Assembly (NCBI GenBank): GCA_020171895.1 | Contig: JAIVAN010000004.1 | Coordinates: 372,001 to 436,000 of the forward strand | DNA length: 64,000 nt | Direction of reading: 5' to 3' | Source: Bacillus timonensis | GTDB lineage: Bacteria; Bacillota; Bacilli; Bacillales; Bacillaceae_L | The notes under the pieces: model-generated | Database searches by the model: none | The model's input: the letters and a program-made list of their open reading frames with translations, nothing else | What the model was told of the DNA's origin: nothing | Shown: positions 1-9,287 of the stretch, piece by piece | How positions within the stretch are numbered: the first letter of the stretch is position 1 | How the letters are laid out: the number at the start of each line of letters is the position of its first letter | Made by a program: the position numbers and the translations under genes

Positions 1-128
1 AAATCATCGGGGAAAATTGGTGTTAATAATGGGTGTTGTCCTACTTTATTGTAAAACGCATCTACCAGCTTACTTATTGTTTCTTCTCCACCAATCATTT
101 CAAATGGTGTAATGTATTTCTCGTGCAT
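1..128 (-). CDS. yjbI: Truncated haemoglobin YjbI, N-terminal part (cut by window edge)
   Basis: Reading leftwards from the ATG at 128-126, the frame is open to the window edge and gives 42 residues starting MHEKYITPFEMIGGEETISK and running through VDAFYNKVGQHPLLTPIFPDD. This is the typical N-terminus of group II truncated haemoglobins, the B. subtilis YjbI family, which bind haem and oxygen. A Shine-Dalgarno AGGGAG sits about 8 bases upstream. Its position beside yjbJ and yjbK matches the B. subtilis order. The rest of the protein, including the proximal histidine, lies outside the window, so the call rests on the N-terminus plus synteny. Confidence 0.8.
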   Translation of the reverse strand, partial: MHEKYITPFEMIGGEETISKLVDAFYNKVGQHPLLTPIFPDD

Positions 129-299
129 ATTATGAACTCCCTTGTGTATGAAGAAGTGTATTATATGTTTATTTTAGCAATGGAGCAGATATATCTCAAA
201 TAAAGAGCACTTAAAATTAATGGAAATAATTATAGTAGTCTTTCATACAACTAAAAACTTGCACTGGTCAAGTGAAAATAAGAGGTTTGTTCACTGTAT

Positions 300-537
300 T
301 TAAGAATTGCACCATGAAGGATGAAAATGTGAATTGATTTTTGCGTTTATAGAATGTTGGACTTTAAGTAACTCATGCGTGTTAATCGGAGTGGAAGGAA
401 CCGAGACTCTTGTGGGATATGCGTCGGACCCCGGACCCCACAGGCAAAGCCGAGGAGGCTCAAGAAGCGCCCCGCGGAAAGCGAGAGTTCTGCAACGTAG
501 ATTAACACTCCAAGTAGAGTTTCGTATTTTCAGGGTA
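300..537 (+). repeat. Dispersed palindromic repeat, copy 1
   Basis: The core runs from GTGTTAAT (379-386) to ATTAACAC (501-508), which form terminal inverted repeats around GC-rich inner arms (GAGACTC, CCCCACAGGC, GAGGAGGCTC, GCGGAAAGCGAG). The full unit starts near a TAAGAATTGCACCATGAAGG stretch and ends at TTTTCAGGGTA (527-537). It joins copy 2 head to tail. Together they fill the space between yjbI and yjbJ; the remaining bases 129-299 show nothing else recognisable. Confidence 0.85.
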
Positions 538-797
538 TACTTTCATGCAATTTGTGAATTTGCACCATGAAGGATGAAAATGTGAACTTGATTTTTGTGT
601 TTACCGAATGTTGGCTTTTAAGTTATTCATGCGTGTTAATCGGAGTGGAAGGACCGAGACTCCTGCAGGAGATGTGTCGGACCCCGGACCCCACAGGCGC
701 AGCCGAGGAGGCTCAAGTGGCACCCTGCGGAAAGCGAGAGTCCTGCAACGCAGATTAACACCCCATGTTCAGTGTGATGAATTGTATTTTCAGGGTA
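538..797 (+). repeat. Dispersed palindromic repeat, copy 2
   Basis: Second, head-to-tail copy of the same unit. The core runs from GTGTTAAT (633-640) to GATTAACAC (753-761), and the right end TTTTCAGGGTA is at 787-797. It repeats the flanking ATTTGCACCATGAAGGATGA block of copy 1. The right end lies 46 bp from the stop codon of yjbJ. Confidence 0.85.
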
Positions 798-842
798 GCT
801 ATCAAAAAGAAAGAAACCACCTAAAAAAAGGTGATTTCTTAA

Positions 843-1457
843 TTATGACAGATACGTATTCGTCACTTTTCTTACATAAGCTTGTGTTTCTTTGAACGGA
901 GGAATTCCGTTATACTTATCAACATTGCCTGGGCCAGCATTATATGCAGCAAGTGCTAAAGGTAAATTGTTATCATAACGGTCAAGCATTTGGCGAATAT
1001 ATTTCGTGCCACCTTCAATATTTTGGGCAGGGTCATAAATGTCTTGAACACCAAGAGACCTAGCAGTTGCCGGCATTAATTGCATGAGTCCTCCAGCACC
1101 TGCTGAACTTGTTGCTTTACTATTGAAGTTTGATTCATGTTTTATAATTGATCTAATTAAGTTAGGATCTACATTGTATTTCACTGAAGCTTGTTCAACA
1201 ATTTCATCAATATTTCCTGGAATAGATGAAGGCGCTTGAACTCTCCCCATATTTGGCGTATATGAACGATGCTGAAGCGACTGAAGTGATAATAAATGGT
1301 TTGAATCTTTCTTAGCCAATCCAGTTTCTCCAGGTGTATTCGATACGAGAAATGCCTCAAACAAATCTTTAAAATCAGATCCACCATTCGTACTTGAGTT
1401 ACTATTGAAGTTTCGAAGTGCTTGAAGCTCAAATAACGTCTTAAAATCTATTTTCAT
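843..1457 (-). CDS. yjbJ: Lytic transglycosylase YjbJ (SLT domain)
   Basis: Protein of 204 residues. The C-terminal half (about residues 80-204) is a soluble lytic transglycosylase domain. It has the catalytic Glu108 in the HESNFN context, followed by GAGGLMQLMPATA and the AAYNAGPGNVDKYNGIPP segment, all diagnostic of goose-lysozyme/SLT enzymes that cleave peptidoglycan to anhydro-muropeptides. The N-terminal 80 residues are low-complexity and show no clear signal peptide. It overlaps the preceding yjbK by four bases (ATGA), so the two are probably translationally coupled. Length and synteny fit B. subtilis YjbJ. Confidence 0.92.
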   Translation of the reverse strand: MKIDFKTLFELQALRNFNSNSSTNGGSDFKDLFEAFLVSNTPGETGLAKKDSNHLLSLQSLQHRSYTPNMGRVQAPSSIPGNIDEIVEQASVKYNVDPNLIRSIIKHESNFNSKATSSAGAGGLMQLMPATARSLGVQDIYDPAQNIEGGTKYIRQMLDRYDNNLPLALAAYNAGPGNVDKYNGIPPFKETQAYVRKVTNTYLS

Positions 1458-2047
1458 GTTTTTTCTCCATTATGAAGGTATTTTTGAAGATAGAATCGTT
1501 GAATTTTATTTTTCGTTTCTCTTATAGGAATCGAATAGGAAGATAGAAAATCATGAAACTCCTTTTCACCTAACTTATAATCGTTTACCTCAAACTCTAC
1601 TTCAAAATCTTCATTTCCTAAGTATTTGCTGTGGTCTAAAACGAGCAAGCCACTTTTATAAGGAAATTGAACTCTATTTGTTTTCAAAGATCCAAAATAA
1701 GTTATCTCTTTTGTTTCAATATTTAATGTAAGGAGGATATTTTTGATTTGCCCATCAATGAGTTCTCCGCCTGTTAACATAGATTCAGCTTGTGAATTAG
1801 ATAACGTTTGATGGGTCTCAAGAAGACCGTCCTTTATTGGTTGTTTTAACGTTAATGTATAGGTATTACCTTTTAATCGGATTCTTAATGCCGAATGTTG
1901 ATTTTTTAGTGAAAACTGTGGTGTATCAAAGTAATGATTTTCTTGTTCAATGAACTTATCATGAGAGATGGCAAACGACTTTATAAGAAAGCGATACTCA
2001 TCTTTAGATAATAAGTTTTTAAATTCAATCTCTATTTCTTGAGTCAT
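1454..2047 (-). CDS. yjbK: CYTH-domain protein YjbK (putative triphosphatase)
   Basis: Protein of 197 residues with the CYTH signature ExExK at Glu6-Glu8-Lys10 (IEIEFK). Alternating charged strands typical of the triphosphate tunnel fold follow, such as ALRIRLKGNTYTLTLKQP and FEVEFE. CYTH proteins are metal-dependent and hydrolyse inorganic triphosphate or thiamine triphosphate, or bind such ligands; the substrate here cannot be read from sequence. The gene heads a two-gene operon with yjbJ and is divergent from yjbL. Confidence 0.9.
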   Translation of the reverse strand: MTQEIEIEFKNLLSKDEYRFLIKSFAISHDKFIEQENHYFDTPQFSLKNQHSALRIRLKGNTYTLTLKQPIKDGLLETHQTLSNSQAESMLTGGELIDGQIKNILLTLNIETKEITYFGSLKTNRVQFPYKSGLLVLDHSKYLGNEDFEVEFEVNDYKLGEKEFHDFLSSYSIPIRETKNKIQRFYLQKYLHNGEKT

Positions 2048-2181
2048 TATGAGAACGTCCCTTCAACAAGGTTTGTACTCTTATTATGTAGTCTTCTTGT
2101 TTAGATTACAATCCTTTATCATTACTAGGTGTAATATGGTAAAATATTTTCGAGACGTTTTAGAGTTGAAAGGGGTTTATT

Positions 2182-2559
2182 ATGCAAAAGCACATCCAGA
2201 TACAATCGATTCAAAAAGAGGCCGAGCAGATTATATTAGTGGCTGAATCTTCTATTGAAAATAAAAATGAATTAAAAGCAACTGGTCATATGTTAGTTGA
2301 CTCAGATTCTTTAGCTTTTATATATAAGCTTGAAACAGAAACAGAGTTTGTTTATGTAAATTTGCCACATACGATGTGGGATGTATTAAAAGAGGTTAAA
2401 GATCATCGTCCAGAAGTTTTTCTTCAAGTAGAGGATAAGGAAATCTTGCTTGAGGATATTGCGGAAGAGTTAGATTATTTAATTGATAATATTGAAGGAA
2501 ATGCTAACTACGGTGACGAAATGGTTAATACAGTAGAGGAATATTTTTTTCAGAGATAA
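2182..2559 (+). CDS. yjbL: YjbL, UPF0738 family protein of unknown function
   Basis: Protein of 125 residues, acidic, without membrane segments. It matches the Bacillus YjbL/UPF0738 family in length, in context (divergent from yjbK, upstream of yjbM) and in sequence style (FVYVNLPHTMWDVLKEV). The start ATG at 2182 is preceded by AAAGGGG at a usable distance; a longer overlapping frame from 2049 is in another phase. No function is known. Two inverted repeat copies follow directly after the stop. Confidence 0.8.
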   Translation: MQKHIQIQSIQKEAEQIILVAESSIENKNELKATGHMLVDSDSLAFIYKLETETEFVYVNLPHTMWDVLKEVKDHRPEVFLQVEDKEILLEDIAEELDYLIDNIEGNANYGDEMVNTVEEYFFQR

Positions 2560-2574
2560 GAGTTGTTTAATTTA

Positions 2575-2824
2575 GCTACCCTGAAAATACGAAACTCTAC
2601 TTGGGGTGTTAATCTACGTTGCAGAACTCTCGCTTTCCGCGGGGCGCTACTTGAGCCTCCTCGGCTTTGCCTGTGGGGTCCGGGGCCTAGCGCTATCTCC
2701 CGCAGGAGTCTCGGTTCTTCCACTCCGATTAACACGCAGGAATTACTTAATAGCCAACATTCGATACGAAAATCAAGTTCACATTTTCATCTTTCATGGT
2801 GCAAACTCTTATTTGCTGGAAGTG
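2575..2824 (-). repeat. Dispersed palindromic repeat, copy 3
   Basis: Reverse-orientation copy. It begins at GCTACCCTGAAAATAC (reverse complement of the family's right end), has core terminal repeats GTGTTAAT at 2606-2613 and GATTAACAC at 2727-2735, and continues through the complement of the GCACCATGAAGGATGA flank to about 2824. The right end lies 16 bp after the yjbL stop. The element contains short open frames on both strands that are not genes. Confidence 0.85.
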
Positions 2825-3015
2825 TACCCTGAAAAAATACAAAGCTGTATGTGGGGTGTTACCCTTCGTTGCAGGAACCTCGCTTTCCGCGGGGCGCTCC
2901 TGGAGCCTCCTCGGCTACGCCTGTGGGGTCTCCAGTCCAGCGCATCTCCCGCAGGAGTCTCAGTCCTTCCACTTCGGTTAACACGACTATAATACTAGGA
3001 TCCAACATTCCATAA
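2825..3015 (-). repeat. Dispersed palindromic repeat, copy 4
   Basis: Second reverse copy, joined to copy 3 at ACCCTGAAAA. The core runs from GTGTTA (2856-2861) to GGTTAACAC (2976-2984). The left flank is shortened and ends near the CCAACATTCCATA block. Bases 3016-3160 after it are AT-rich leader to yjbM with no clear promoter. Confidence 0.8.
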
Positions 3016-3160
3016 TTTAGGGGGATAGCATTCAATTTTATTTTTCATAGATACAACTTACATATAAGAAAAAATACAACAAAAATCACGTTTTTATTTT
3101 TAAAAAAAGAGTCTACCTTCATCCATGTACTTCTGACTTCAAAGAGGGGTGTTTTTATAG

Positions 3161-3796
3161 ATGGTAAAGCATTGGGAGAATTTTTTAGCACCGTATAAAC
3201 AAGCGGTTGAGGAATTGAAAATAAAATTAAAAGGAATGCGGTCTCAATATGAGATGCAGAGCATTCACTCTCCAATTGAGTTTGTTACTGGAAGAGTTAA
3301 GCCTATTGCTAGTATTTTAGATAAGGCAAATAATAAGAATATACCTCTCGATAAATTGTCAGAGGAAATGCAAGATATAGCAGGTCTTCGAATGATGTGT
3401 CAGTTTGTGGACGACATAAAACCAGTTGTTCAAATGCTCCGAAGCCGCAATGATTTTGAAGTGGTAGAAGAGAGGGACTACATCTCACAAAAGAAAGAAA
3501 GCGGGTATCGATCATATCATATGGTGATTAAATATCCGGTTCAAACGATTGATGGAGAAAAAAAGATCTTGGTAGAAATACAGATTCGAACGTTGGCGAT
3601 GAATTTTTGGGCAACAGTTGAGCACTCTTTAAACTATAAATATAGAGGCATATTTCCTAAAGATATTGAATTGAGACTGCAACGTGCAGCAGAAGCGGCA
3701 TTTCGCTTAGATGAAGAGATGTCTCAAATCCGTGGGGAAATTCAAGAAGCACAAGTCATTTTCTCAAGAAAAAAAGAACAAAAGGATTCTGACTAA
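3161..3796 (+). CDS. yjbM: Small alarmone synthetase (RelQ/SasB-type (p)ppGpp synthetase)
   Basis: Protein of 211 residues made of a single RelA/SpoT nucleotidyltransferase domain without a hydrolase domain. Visible motifs are GRVKPIASILDK, the DIAGLRMMCQFVDD block, the G-loop KKESGYRSYHMVIKYP, and EIQIRTLAMNFWATVEHSLNYKY, which holds the catalytic/metal residues. Such enzymes transfer pyrophosphate from ATP to GDP/GTP. Length and location just upstream of nadF match B. subtilis YjbM. The ATG follows a good AGAGGGG site. It is 23 bp from nadF and very probably co-transcribed with nadF and yjbO. Confidence 0.95.
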   Translation: MVKHWENFLAPYKQAVEELKIKLKGMRSQYEMQSIHSPIEFVTGRVKPIASILDKANNKNIPLDKLSEEMQDIAGLRMMCQFVDDIKPVVQMLRSRNDFEVVEERDYISQKKESGYRSYHMVIKYPVQTIDGEKKILVEIQIRTLAMNFWATVEHSLNYKYRGIFPKDIELRLQRAAEAAFRLDEEMSQIRGEIQEAQVIFSRKKEQKDSD

Positions 3797-3819
3797 ATGA
3801 GTAGGATAGGATGAGTGAA

Positions 3820-4614
3820 ATGAAATTTGCGATAACCTCTAAAGGTGATGCTACCTCGAACACGTTGATGCAAAAAATGAGAGCGTATTTATCTGATTTT
3901 GATTTAATGTATGACGAAGATCAACCAGATATCGTTATTTCTGTCGGTGGAGATGGAACTCTTTTGTATGCATTTCACCGATACAAAAGTCGTTTAGATA
4001 AAACTGCGTTTGTAGGTGTACATACTGGTCACTTAGGCTTTTATGCAGACTGGGTACCAGATGAGATTGAGAAGCTAGTCATTGCTATTGCAAAAACGCC
4101 TTACCAAGTAATTGAATATCCACTGTTAGAAGTGATTATTCGTTACATAGACGGAGGGAAAGAAGCGCGGTACTTAGCGTTAAATGAATGCACTGTAAAA
4201 AGTGTAGAAGGATCGCTTGTGATGGACGTTGAAATAAAAGGACAGCTGTTTGAAACATTTAGAGGAGATGGCCTTTGTATATCAACCCCTTCGGGAAGTA
4301 CGGCATACAACAAAGCATTAGGTGGTGCGATTTTACATCCTTCATTAGAAGCCATTCAGATTGCTGAAATGGCATCCATTAATAATCGTGTTTTTAGAAC
4401 AGTTGGATCACCACTTGTTTTACCTAAGCATCATACTGCCTTGTTAAAACCAGTAAATGATGTGGATTTTCAAATTACAATTGATCACTTAACGCTTTTA
4501 CATAAAGATGTCAAATCGATTCAGTGTCGAGTTGCAAACGAGAAAATTCGATTTGCTCGCTTTCGCCCGTTTCCGTTTTGGAAAAGAGTTCGAGACTCAT
4601 TTATTTCTGATTAA
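3820..4614 (+). CDS. nadF: NAD kinase
   Basis: ATP-dependent NAD kinase, making NADP. It has 264 residues from the ATG at 3820, with the GGDGT motif at residues 43-47, the substrate-binding LNECT block and the [12 protein letters not shown] segment. The family start [10 protein letters not shown] favours 3820. An upstream in-frame ATG at 3811 would have its AGGATAG site directly adjacent, which is too close, whereas 3820 is served by GGATGAG. It lies in an operon between yjbM and yjbO, as in B. subtilis. Confidence 0.95.
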   Translation: MKFAITSKGDATSNTLMQKMRAYLSDFDLMYDEDQPDIVISVGGDGTLLYAFHRYKSRLDKTAFVGVHTGHLGFYADWVPDEIEKLVIAIAKTPYQVIEYPLLEVIIRYIDGGKEARYLALNECTVKSVEGSLVMDVEIKGQLFETFRGDGLCISTPSGSTAYNKALGGAILHPSLEAIQIAEMASINNRVFRTVGSPLVLPKHHTALLKPVNDVDFQITIDHLTLLHKDVKSIQCRVANEKIRFARFRPFPFWKRVRDSFISD

Positions 4615-4631
4615 AGAAGAGGTGTATCGTA

Positions 4632-5531
4632 GTGAACTCCTTTACAATTGATTGGGCCATTACAGCGAAAGATGAAGGGAAAAGCATTAAGGAGTTTTTA
4701 ACTGAACAAGACATTTCTAGAGCTTCATTAACAGATATTAAGTTTGGTGGAGGACAAATACTAGTTAATAGAGAATCTGTGACAGTAAGGTACCAATTGA
4801 AAAAAGGTGATGACCTGAAGGTGGTATTTCCAACAGAAACACCTAGTATTGATTTACTCCCTGAAGAAATACCGCTTGATATCGTTTTTGAAGACGACTA
4901 TGTTTTAGTGATTAATAAACGGCCTTACATGAATACTATTCCTTCTCGTGAGCATCGTTCAGGTAGCTTAGCCAATGCACTTTTGTCCTATTACAAAAAG
5001 ATTGGACTAGTTGCGACTATTCATGTTGTTAACAGACTTGACCGTGATACTTCTGGCTTACTTACCATAGCTAAACATCGTCATGTACATCATTTATTTT
5101 CAAGGCTACAAAAAAATGCAGCCATTAAAAGAAGATATGTGGCCATTGTACATGGATTGTTGGACAAAGACGAAGGTATGATCTCTGCACCGATAGGTAG
5201 AAAGACAACGAGTATTATTGAACGTGAAGTACGTGAAGATGGGCAGCATGCTGTGACACATTTTTCGGTAAAAAGCCGATTGAATGATGCTACATATGTT
5301 TCTCTGCAGCTAGAAACAGGAAGAACTCATCAAATACGAGTCCACATGTCACATTTAGGCCATCCACTTGTTGGTGATGAATTATACGGAGGTAAGAGAG
5401 AGTTCATACGAAGACAAGCATTGCATTGTACTGAGTTAGAATTTGTTCATCCAGTAACTGGAGAAGGGCTTCACTTTCAAAAGGAGTTACCACAGGATAT
5501 GATGGACCTTTTAGAATCTTTTAAAGGGTAG
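4632..5531 (+). CDS. yjbO: RluD-family pseudouridine synthase YjbO
   Basis: Protein of 299 residues starting with GTG at 4632 after AGAAGAGGTG. An N-terminal S4-like region (about 15-70, SLTDIKFGGGQILVNRESV) precedes the RluA/RluD catalytic domain. The motif NRLDRDTSGLL places the catalytic aspartate at residue 137, and GRTHQIRVHMSHLGHPLVGDELYGG is the conserved C-terminal signature. It isomerises uridine to pseudouridine in RNA; the exact target site is not deducible. Last gene of the yjbM-nadF-yjbO operon, followed by a terminator. Confidence 0.93.
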   Translation: MNSFTIDWAITAKDEGKSIKEFLTEQDISRASLTDIKFGGGQILVNRESVTVRYQLKKGDDLKVVFPTETPSIDLLPEEIPLDIVFEDDYVLVINKRPYMNTIPSREHRSGSLANALLSYYKKIGLVATIHVVNRLDRDTSGLLTIAKHRHVHHLFSRLQKNAAIKRRYVAIVHGLLDKDEGMISAPIGRKTTSIIEREVREDGQHAVTHFSVKSRLNDATYVSLQLETGRTHQIRVHMSHLGHPLVGDELYGGKREFIRRQALHCTELEFVHPVTGEGLHFQKELPQDMMDLLESFKG

Positions 5532-5559
5532 AATGGTTAAATATCGTTCTACCCTTTTT
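5523..5559 (+). terminator. Rho-independent terminator after yjbO
   Basis: Inverted repeat AAAGGGTAGAA (5523-5533) / TTCTACCCTTT (5547-5557), 11-bp stem followed by T residues. It overlaps the yjbO stop codon and may act in both directions, since prpE converges from the right. Confidence 0.8.
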
Positions 5560-5602
5560 AAAATCATTTTTTAGAATCGGAATAATTCACTTACTTTAGA
5601 TG

Positions 5603-6343
5603 CTAGGAGTCTAAAGCACGAAATTTCTCTTTTACTAATGGCATAGTCGAAGGAACAGAAACAGTAAGGTCTTCAGGATAACGGTAAGCAGTTAATTTTC
5701 CTCCAAACACGGCACCTGTATCAATATTTATTGTCCTATTGATTCTTCTAGGCTCACGAACAGGTGTATGACCGTATACAATCATTGATTTCCCTTGATA
5801 ATTCTGTGCCCAATCTCTTCTTTCTGGTGTTCCATCAGAATTTGTTTTCCCTGAGATGTCACCATATAAGACAAAGGTTTGAACACGCTTATCTGTTCGA
5901 CCTATATAATCCTCTCGAATACCTGCATGCGCGACGACTAGTTGTTTTTGATCCAAGACGTGATATAGAGGTGCTTGTTCATATAATTTGATAAACATTT
6001 TGCGGATTTCGTCCTGTTGATTTTTATTTAACGCCTCAAATTCTGCAACTGTAGTTTCTAACCCATGTGTAATTTGTATTTTATTACCAAGGAAGTAGCG
6101 ATATAGCTTATTACAGTGATTTCCAGGTATGTAATGAGCTCCGTTATTGTTGACCACTGCTGAAACGAACTGAATAACTTTTAAAGAGTCGGGACCTCTA
6201 TCTGTTAAATCTCCTACAAACGCAAGCTTGCGATTTTCTTTGTGGAACAGTTCATTGCCGTCCCAGCGATAGCCCAATTTTTCTAGAAGAATAAGTAGTT
6301 CATCATAACAGCCATGGATATCACCAATCACATCTATTTTCAT
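5603..6343 (-). CDS. prpE: Bis(5'-nucleosyl)-tetraphosphatase PrpE (PPP-family phosphatase)
   Basis: Protein of 246 residues of the metallophosphoesterase (PPP) family. Motifs are GDIHGCYDE near the N-terminus, [22 protein letters not shown] and YGHTPV, which together bind two metal ions. The B. subtilis homologue splits Ap4A asymmetrically and removes phosphate. The start chosen is the ATG at 6343, with GAGGTG seven bases upstream; the in-frame GTG at 6358 lies inside that ribosome site. It sits next to yjbO as in B. subtilis, in convergent orientation. Confidence 0.92.
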   Translation of the reverse strand: MKIDVIGDIHGCYDELLILLEKLGYRWDGNELFHKENRKLAFVGDLTDRGPDSLKVIQFVSAVVNNNGAHYIPGNHCNKLYRYFLGNKIQITHGLETTVAEFEALNKNQQDEIRKMFIKLYEQAPLYHVLDQKQLVVAHAGIREDYIGRTDKRVQTFVLYGDISGKTNSDGTPERRDWAQNYQGKSMIVYGHTPVREPRRINRTINIDTGAVFGGKLTAYRYPEDLTVSVPSTMPLVKEKFRALDS

Positions 6344-6388
6344 CTTTTTACACCTCACTTTTTTTAATCTGTCTATTTAAAAGAAATA

Positions 6389-6408
6389 CCATCCTGTATT
6401 TAGGATGG
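6389..6408 (-). terminator. Terminator of the SEDS polymerase gene
   Basis: Stem CCATCCT (6389-6395) / AGGATGG (6402-6408), followed on the minus strand by TATTTCTTTT. It lies between the SEDS gene and prpE, so prpE probably has its own promoter. Confidence 0.75.
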
Positions 6409-6415
6409 CGTTATT

Positions 6416-7588
6416 TTAGTCAAACATGAATTTTTTCGTACGTGATCTAACGTTTAAAACAATTCCTATGGCAATCATATAAGTAGCAAGGGAACTTCCA
6501 CCATAACTAATAAAAGGCAAAGGAAGACCAGTAATTGGCAAAATTCCAACTGTCATCCCGATGTTTTGAAATACTTGGAACGTCATCATCCCGATGACAC
6601 CTGCACATAAGTAGCTTCCAAACGGATCATGACTCTCAAGTGCGGTATGAATCATGCGGTAGATAAGTAAGAAAAATAAGGAAATAACCACACTAGCACC
6701 TATAAATCCATATTGCTCAGCAATTACAGCAAAAATAAAGTCGGTATGTCCTTCCGGTAGGTATACTTCAGATTCTTGATATCCTTTTCCTTTTAATTGT
6801 CCAGATCCAATTGCCAATAAAGACCTAATTAGTTGAAAGCCTTGTTCACTTGAATGCTGATAAGGAGCTAACCAGCCGTAAAATCGGTTTAACTGATATT
6901 CCTGAAGAATGTATTTGTGGAAGAAATCAGGAAAGTTAAAGTAAATATAGACGACAGTAGATACGGCAAAAATTCCCGAGAATAGGAAACTTAATATGAT
7001 TCGCCATTTAATACCTGAAACGATAATGAGCGAGCCGATAATCGCAGTAAATACCATTGTCATTCCCATATCAGGTTGTTGTGTTAACAAATACACAGGT
7101 GCAATTGACGTTAATGCAATTTTACCTATTAATAAGAAATCATCTCTCACTGTATTAATGGGGTACTTTTCACGATGCTCAACAATTAGTTTACTAATGA
7201 CGATGATCATGAAAATTTTCATGAGCTCAGATGGCTGAAAATTTCCAATGCCAGGTAATCGATACCAGCTTGTTGCTCCTTTGATCGTTTGAACAAGTGG
7301 GGCTGGAAAATTAAAATGTAAGCCTAATAATAAAAGCATTCCAAAGCCATATAAATACCAAGAGATCATTTTAAAGCGGTCAAAATCGATGACCATCGTT
7401 CCAGCGATTGCGATTAAACCAACAACATACCATCTTAACTGCTGTGCTACAAAGTTTATATGCTTGAGCTTTTCAGGTAAAAATGGCGCAGCACTCTTTA
7501 TCGCTATACTGCTGACGATTGCCATTAAAAAAATAATAAAAATGAGTGTGTAATCAAAGGGGTGTTTTGGGTTCGTTTCTTTTTCCAT
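6416..7588 (-). CDS. FtsW/RodA/SpoVE (SEDS) family peptidoglycan glycosyltransferase
   Basis: Integral membrane protein of 390 residues with about ten hydrophobic segments. It carries SEDS signatures: WYRLPGIGNFQPSELMKIF, the LLTQQPDMGMTMVF block (the Asp here is the conserved SEDS catalytic-site residue), the PEGHTDFIFAVIAEQYGFIGA loop and the C-terminal GLPLPFISYGGSS signature. SEDS proteins polymerise lipid II into glycan strands with a partner class B PBP. The sequence looks closest to RodA-like members, but FtsW, SpoVE and RodA cannot be separated securely by eye. It is an insertion relative to the B. subtilis prpE-yjbQ order. Confidence 0.88.
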   Translation of the reverse strand: MEKETNPKHPFDYTLIFIIFLMAIVSSIAIKSAAPFLPEKLKHINFVAQQLRWYVVGLIAIAGTMVIDFDRFKMISWYLYGFGMLLLLGLHFNFPAPLVQTIKGATSWYRLPGIGNFQPSELMKIFMIIVISKLIVEHREKYPINTVRDDFLLIGKIALTSIAPVYLLTQQPDMGMTMVFTAIIGSLIIVSGIKWRIILSFLFSGIFAVSTVVYIYFNFPDFFHKYILQEYQLNRFYGWLAPYQHSSEQGFQLIRSLLAIGSGQLKGKGYQESEVYLPEGHTDFIFAVIAEQYGFIGASVVISLFFLLIYRMIHTALESHDPFGSYLCAGVIGMMTFQVFQNIGMTVGILPITGLPLPFISYGGSSLATYMIAIGIVLNVRSRTKKFMFD

Positions 7589-7854
7589 CTATCAACCATT
7601 CCTACTATACATTTTTGTTGTGTAAAGTGTTTATTACACCTTTATGTTTATCATTATGAAAAAAAGGGAAAATCATATCGAATGCGTAATTTTAAGTTTT
7701 ATTGTATCATTTACTATCTTAAATGTTTTTTTTATGTTTGCAACTTTAATATCCTAAAATCCCTTTGTGATTTAATATAATAAAGGACAATTCTTTTATT
7801 TTTTGCTACGATAAGAAAATGAAAGAAGTCCTTGTTGAAAGGAGACGAACTGAC

Positions 7855-9228
7855 ATGGAGGAAGTTTCTGAAAAAGACTACCAGGAAATTGACGGCAATC
7901 AAGTTCTACTCTATATTCAAGAAGAAAGAATGGAAGACTTCCGTGATTACTATCTTAATCTGCATGCCCATGATCAGGCTAATGTTTATGTAAATTTACC
8001 TGAAGATGCAAGAAAGCAATTATACTTATACTTATCACCAGAAGAAATGGCGAATGTTTTTGAGAACCTTGAAATAGATAGTGATCAGTACGAGCAGTAT
8101 ATTTCTGAAATGGATTCCATCTTTGTAGCTGAAATGTTATCCCATATGTATGCCGATAATGCGGTGGATGTCTTAAATGAATTAGATAAGGACCAAGTTG
8201 CTAGTTATTTGACCATTATGGACGATGACGCAGCAAAGGAAATTAGAGAGCTCCTTCATTATGATGAGTATACAGCAGGAAGTATCATGACAACTGAATA
8301 TGTTGCCATACATGCAAATCAAACTGTGCGTTCAGCAATGTATATTTTAAAAAATGAGGCGCCAAGAGCAGAAACCATCTATTATGTGTACGTGTTAGAT
8401 GAAGATAAGCATTTAGTAGGGGTTATTTCATTACGTGACTTAATCGTTTCTGATGACGATACAATGATCGCTGAAATTATGTATGACCGTGTCATGTCTG
8501 CTTTGGTTAGCGAAGACCAGGAAGAAGTTGCGAGGAAAATGAAAAACTACAATTTCCTTGCATTGCCTGTTGTAGATGATCAAAACCACTTGCTTGGGAT
8601 CATAACTGTTGATGACATTATGGATGTTATGGATGAGGAAGCTTCGGATGACTATTCAAAATTTGCAGCCGTTACAGATGTAGATACGATTGACCGTAAT
8701 CCAATAGGAGCTGCAAAGAAACGATTGCCATGGCTCATTATATTACTGTTTTTAGGAATGCTAACAGCAAGTCTAATTGGTCGATTTGAAGATACTCTGA
8801 ACAAAGTGGCATTGTTAGCCGTTTTTATCCCATTAATCGCCGGAATGGCTGGGAATACAGGAACACAGGCGCTTGCCGTTGCCGTTCGTGGTCTTGCAAC
8901 AGGGGACTATGATAAGGAAAGTAAGGTGAAGCTCATTTTACGAGAAGCGGGAACAGGTGCAATCAGTGGTATTACCTGTGGGATTCTCGTAGCGCTAATT
9001 GTCTATTTTTGGAAGGGTGAATTATTTTTAGGAGTTCTTGTTGGCTTATCGATTTTGATTACATTAATTGTTGCTACTTTAGCGGGTGCATTAGTTCCGT
9101 TAATCATGCATAAATTAAAAGTTGACCCAGCAGTTGCTTCTGGTCCGTTTATTACGACAATTAACGATATTATTAGTATTTTAATTTATTTTGGTTTAGC
9201 AACAATTTTTATGAATCAGCTCACTTGA
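7855..9228 (+). CDS. mgtE: Magnesium transporter MgtE
   Basis: Protein of 457 residues. The cytoplasmic N-domain (about 1-130, superhelical, acidic) is followed by a pair of CBS domains (about 130-255, with GSIMTTEYVAIHANQTVRSAM and VVDDQNHLLGIITVDDIMDVM). The C-terminal five-helix pore has the PLIAGMAGNTGTQALAVAVRGLATG signature. The channel opens when cytosolic Mg2+ is low. The ATG at 7855 is preceded by AAAGGAG; the frame extends upstream to 7819, but that start lacks a ribosome site. No M-box Mg2+ riboswitch was recognised in the 266-bp leader. Confidence 0.95.
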   Translation: MEEVSEKDYQEIDGNQVLLYIQEERMEDFRDYYLNLHAHDQANVYVNLPEDARKQLYLYLSPEEMANVFENLEIDSDQYEQYISEMDSIFVAEMLSHMYADNAVDVLNELDKDQVASYLTIMDDDAAKEIRELLHYDEYTAGSIMTTEYVAIHANQTVRSAMYILKNEAPRAETIYYVYVLDEDKHLVGVISLRDLIVSDDDTMIAEIMYDRVMSALVSEDQEEVARKMKNYNFLALPVVDDQNHLLGIITVDDIMDVMDEEASDDYSKFAAVTDVDTIDRNPIGAAKKRLPWLIILLFLGMLTASLIGRFEDTLNKVALLAVFIPLIAGMAGNTGTQALAVAVRGLATGDYDKESKVKLILREAGTGAISGITCGILVALIVYFWKGELFLGVLVGLSILITLIVATLAGALVPLIMHKLKVDPAVASGPFITTINDIISILIYFGLATIFMNQLT

Positions 9229-9287
9229 ATTTCAATCTTTTAAAAGAAATTTAATAGGAAATAGAGAGTTTTAGGGGAGGTTATGTG

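Noticed and set aside
334-895. Several 60-95 codon frames on the plus strand
   Set aside because: They lie inside repeat copies 1 and 2, recur as similar peptides in every copy of the repeat (for example RSRGGSRSAPRKARVLQRR) and lack ribosome sites.
2550-2992. Overlapping frames on both strands (up to 128 codons)
   Set aside because: Translations of repeat copies 3 and 4; the same applies to frames at 21785-22087, 24568-24868, 27577-27961, 37602-37820, 39379-39582 and 48241-48519.
7589-7854. M-box (ykoK) magnesium riboswitch ahead of mgtE
   Set aside because: The conserved M-box blocks were not recognised in this AT-rich leader.
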